Source: Phallusia fumigata (taxonomy: Eukaryota; Chordata; Ascidiacea; Phlebobranchia; Ascidiidae). Taken from it: 35,069 nt of DNA. A model generated the notes under the pieces. It did no database searches, had not been told where the DNA came from, and worked only from the letters and a program-made list of their open reading frames with translations. The number at the start of each line of letters is the position of its first letter. Positions within the stretch are counted from its first letter, which is position 1. Positions 31,460-35,069 of this stretch are shown here, in pieces. Made by a program: the position numbers and the translations under genes. The DNA lies in contig QXVZ01017622.1 of NCBI GenBank assembly GCA_008931825.1, positions 1 to 35,069 of the forward strand, given 5' to 3'.

Positions 31460-33067
31460 TACAACATTTTATTTTTCCTTTTTAGCCGTACTTTGTAAAT
31501 TATGATTTTTTCTCTTTAAAACAGGGCCCGAATTTCGTCTGCGATGGAACCACTGGATCACCTGGGTCCTGTACACCATCAGTTTTGACACAGCTCTCCT
31601 CGTGTGCGCCATGTATCCCTTCCTCAGCGACGAAGCCATGTTTGACTTCTGCAGCATAAACATACACGTTATCAACCTCGTTATCATGACGCTGGAACTA
31701 GTTTTTAACCGAATACCAGTGAATTTCTGGCACTGCGTCAGCACTTGTGCCTTCTCGCTAGTTTACGCTATTATCCTTACTGCTTTGCATTTCTCCGGCA
31801 CAAGATCATCTGTGTACTCGGTAATCGATTACGAAAACTCGCCTCTGAAGGCTTGGATCATCACAGCAATAATGTTGGTGCCTGCGCCGATGTTCACCCA
31901 TCTATGCATGTGCCTTATGTATGCAGTGAAGCTCAGGTGCTTTGCACGCAGACAAGGCGACAATGATGTTGAGAGTAAAACGGCCGAGTCGCGATCAAGC
32001 TCTGAGAGCGCTATGTGACGCTGCGGGTTTTTTTGGTAGATCCTTCGAACGAAGAGCAAGTTCAACATTGCTGTGGTCGGCAATAGGGATGAACACTAAC
32101 AAGCTTTGGTTTGTTGCGTGGTTATTCTTGGTGGATGAAACATAGTTGAGCTGTTATAGGTCAATCGTTAAGTAGCCTATTTACTAAGTTGATTACTTTC
32201 TTTCCGTCCCGACTGTCGTTTTAATGCCTTGTAGCAATACCACTAAAGCAGGGCTGCCCAACCGTGGGTCGTGCCCCCCTCTAGGTTGTTTTATGCTCCG
32301 CGAAAAGAAACATTTTGTTTATAGGCTCAAGTACATTGGCCATAAAAATATAAACAGTAGTTTCTGCTGTAGGCTTCCTAATCAAAAACTTGTGTACAAA
32401 ACGCTTATACCATTCGAATTTTTCAAATGTTGTTATAAATGCATACCAGTTGGCAACATTGCGTGCAATAGTGACATATTATCACCTTGTGTTATCGCAA
32501 AATTTAAGATAAATGTTGTTTGATTTCGATAAAACGTTTGTGTCTCGTAATAACTTATTTTCATGTAAAAGTGGCCTGCAATGCCCAAAAGGTTAGGCAG
32601 GTTTGTACTAAAGTCTTTTTGCCGGGAAGATTCAGGCGGTCGAGCTGGGATTTAAACCTTCGTACTTTTGAGTTAATGTTCCACCAACTTTTCGGCTTTG
32701 CGATGTCGTAAATTGTCAGTTACGTCACAATTATACTCTTTAGGTGCGTCTTCACTTTGCCGAACAGTATACACAAGCGGTTTCACATGTCGACATTTTG
32801 TGCAACGTTCAAAAACGCAACATTGTACTGCGCTGAGTTAACTTTACACTGTAATTTACGTAGACCTGTGTAATCTGTCTATTGCAAAGAGGATGTCATA
32901 ACAAATCTGAATTCCCCCCAAAAAAACACATTTTAGATGTGCTACAACGCTAGCGTTTGCTTTTAATGGAAAACACATCAAGTTGTACAAATATTATTTG
33001 TGAAATTTTAAACGTGGTTATGCAACAACTTTACTAACTTCTTCACAGTACAACCGCACCTCATTTC
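31460..33067. repeat. Right copy of a 1.6-kb duplication
   Basis: Counterpart of 29852-31458, one base longer because of an insertion just before the exon acceptor (TTTAAAACAG against TTTTAACAG). Past 33067 the sequence continues with new material (GAACCAATAGAT), while the left copy ends at the N. Confidence 0.88.
31525..32018 (+). CDS. rost-like: Repeated last exon of rolling stone-like gene 3
   Basis: It repeats gene 3 exon 3 with acceptor, full open frame and stop, but no copies of exons 1 and 2 precede it. Two residues differ at its start (RVRWYH becomes RLRWNH); further downstream the translation is the same. Because it directly follows a single N and lacks the other exons, it is most likely the other haplotype or an unmerged contig end. 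If the duplication were real, it would be an orphan exon or a pseudogene. Confidence 0.75.
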
Positions 33068-33376
33068 CGAACCAATAGATATTTTGTGTAAACGATTTCT
33101 ATGTCCTAACCGATTTGTCAAATATCATTGTTTTTGGCGCCTTCGTCCAATCTTTAGTTGCTGTAGATTTTGCTTCTTCGCAAGTTTTGATTGAAAATAT
33201 ACCTTACTATTTTTGTGCGTTGGAATTTTAGATTGGGTGGGAGGCGGTTGTCCAATTTACAAAACAGCAATTACGTAAGAAGGTTTACAGTAATTTACAA
33301 ATTAACTCCAGCTATTCAATTTTACAGAACCAACTGCGTAGATACAGAATTCACGGTTTTAAATAGTCTTAATAAG

Positions 33377-33478
33377 AAGATACAAGCGAGTACGCTTTTC
33401 CCAGTCATTCCTGATGATGACAACAGCGTTTGTCGGAACGTAGTAAATGTTTTACACACAAGTACCAGCTTGTATCTT
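33377..33478. mobile_element. Small inverted-repeat element (MITE-like)
   Basis: GATACAAGCGAGTAC at the left faces GTACCAGCTTGTATC at the right (13 of 15 positions complementary). The interior matches 10463-10541 in order and spacing. At about 100 bp it fits a miniature inverted-repeat element; the family is not known to me. Confidence 0.5.
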
Positions 33479-33696
33479 CCTTTTGCAACTGCGTAGAGCT
33501 TAGTAAAAACTATCATATATCCCTTCAGGGGCCTTTAGTTTTAGGTATGTCGTATTTCACGACTGTTGCTGTAACCGGATGTGCGCGCAACATAGCCGGT
33601 TTATGTTCGGTATCTAATTTATCGGAAGCAACCTGGCGACAAACAGACGTAGTAGGCAGACTACAGGGGCTTGTATTGAACTGACAGGCTGTGCAC

Positions 33697-33992
33697 CAGG
33701 GGTGGGTAACTATTTGAACACAGTGTGACAGTTTACAAAATCTGTCGAAATGTTAATGACTTCGCGTGCCATGTAGATGGCGTCACTGGTTTCTGCGTTT
33801 TGTCAGCAAATCGTTACAATCTATAAAGACCGGTTTGCACGCGCTGTCTATCGCCCGTCGTTGCAGTTGCACTGAAATTTAACAAAATAATGATGTAGCT
33901 CAACTTGACTCAAAAGAGTTTGGAATATGAACTCGTAAATCACTTGGGGTGTCATGAAAAATCATCACGCGTGCCAGAGGTTGTCACCCCTG
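33697..33992. mobile_element. hAT-like short element
   Basis: Left end CAGGGGTGGGTAACTATTTG; right end reads CAGGGGTGACAACCTCTGGC on the other strand. The first eight bases are the same at both ends. Flanks CTGTGCAC and CTGTTACG share only the first four bases, so the 8-bp duplication is weak. Confidence 0.55.
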
Positions 33993-35069
33993 CTGTTACG
34001 TACTTGGGAACCAGACTCATAAAGCCTTTGAAAGCTGGGCCATGTGGATATCTAGGAAAAAGGCTTAATAGGGTTGGTGTGACCCAAACCCGAATAAGAT
34101 GCGATTAAAAAGATTGACTGAGTCAAGTGTACACGCCATTTTGAAACAAATGAACCGAACGAAAAATCAACGGGCCTCACCTTTGATACCCCATGCCTGT
34201 TATACCCGGAATAGCAACTATAGCTTTTTGTAAGCAATGGTTGGTTTTGATTTGCGGGACTTTTTGTATACCTTCTGGATATCCCTATTTCACTTGCACG
34301 TCGCAATATATTTAGAGCAGTCTTGAACATGGGAAATAATTGACAACTTTTAAAATGTGCGTGGGAATGACGCTTGTCGGCTCATCACAATTGTCTTCTC
34401 TGTTTATATCCCCTAGTATGTTGACAGTTGGGACTTCCGCTTTAAAAATGCGTTGGGCTCGCTGCAAATGCTCGCACGTACGGCTAACTGGCTTGGCGTG
34501 TGACAAACTTAACGTCGAATACACTGTCTGCGCCATTCTAGGTTGACTGGCGCGTACAGCCATTGTTTTTAAACCCAGCGTGGGGCCTGATGCTTTTTAA
34601 CCTATAGGACTTATTAATTTGCTGAGGTTAGCTTTTTTTGCAGTTGTTTGGTGTGGCGAAGAAAAACATGCGACGCGAGGTACCTTTTCATGCAAATGGA
34701 AAAGTCACTTCGCGTTGCGAGACTTTTGCGCGACCGAAAACGGATTGAGTTGTTATTCAGTTCAGGCTTTTTTCTTTTTTTACGAAGTGCAGGGGGAACT
34801 TTAGAAAATACATCTTTCTTTAACAGTTCCACTCACTTTTAGTAGACAAAAATGGTGATTTTTCGCATATGCCGCTGCCCACGCCTGTGTGATTGTTTGG
34901 TGACGTAAACGGAATAATACATCACGGCCTAAAGCCTAACAGAACGTCGTGACTTTCTATGTAACAAACAGTCTGTCAGTCCCTATGGCGCAGTGGTTTC
35001 AACTTGCAAATCTCGAAAATGGTGGTTGCTGAAAAAATGTGAATTGCATTCGTACAAAAATGTTGCAAT

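Larger units (their letters stand above)
33068..35069. other. Intergenic, repeats only
   Basis: No supported exon. It holds an inverted-repeat element at 33377-33478, a hAT-like element at 33697-33992 and, at 34985-34995, TGGCGCAGTGG, a perfect polymerase III A box without a recognisable B box before the window ends. The open frames at 34052-34330, 34312-34563 and 34614-34832 (all minus) show no motif. Confidence 0.4.

Noticed and set aside
1..35069. CRISPR arrays, operons, prophage or bacterial features
   Set aside because: No spaced direct-repeat arrays or dense co-directional genes; the DNA is clearly eukaryotic with spliced genes.

Overview
This is eukaryotic nuclear DNA: AT-rich, with split genes bounded by GT-AG introns, short exons, many transposon remnants and tRNA-derived repeats, and no operons or bacterial gene density. 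The mix of small multi-intron genes, rolling stone paralogs, a KAZALD1-like secreted protein and strongly divergent allele-like duplicated contig ends suits a compact, highly polymorphic invertebrate chordate genome (an ascidian such as Ciona). That assignment is inference; no diagnostic marker gene is present. Gene models were built by hand from open frames, splice signals and matching intron phases.

Layout: (1) about 1.1-3.55 kb, minus strand: an unrecognised secreted protein gene of at least four exons with signal peptide, TATA-like box and poly(A) signal. (2) 5.5-7.06 kb, minus: rolling stone-like gene 1, three exons, complete, 254 aa. (3) 7.87-14.2 kb, minus: pieces of a KAZALD1-like gene (signal peptide exon, IGFBP-domain exon, half-Ig exon), interrupted by a 423-base N gap and a 1.5-kb hAT-like insertion; the Kazal exon and the gene end are not seen. 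(4) 14.2-18.1 kb: no supported gene. (5) 18.15-19.68 kb, minus: rolling stone-like gene 2, complete, 284 aa, followed after a single N by a second, 5'-complete but 3'-truncated copy (20.47-22.0 kb). (6) 22.0-28.3 kb: no confident gene, but a nested pair of hAT-like elements with target-site duplications. (7) 28.45-30.41 kb, plus: rolling stone-like gene 3, complete, 281 aa, followed after a single N by a repeat of its last exon and 3' flank. (8) 33.07-35.07 kb: repeats only.

The main biological content is a cluster of three diverged rolling stone-like membrane protein genes with the same three-exon structure (phases 0 and 1). In all three, an AG that could be a 3' splice site lies exactly 19 nt upstream of the start codon, which suggests an ancestral 5'UTR intron or a spliced-leader acceptor. 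The near-identical second copies of genes 2 and 3 are better explained as unmerged contig ends or alternative haplotypes than as true gene duplications. hAT-like non-autonomous elements and tRNA-derived repeats lie in most introns and intergenic stretches.
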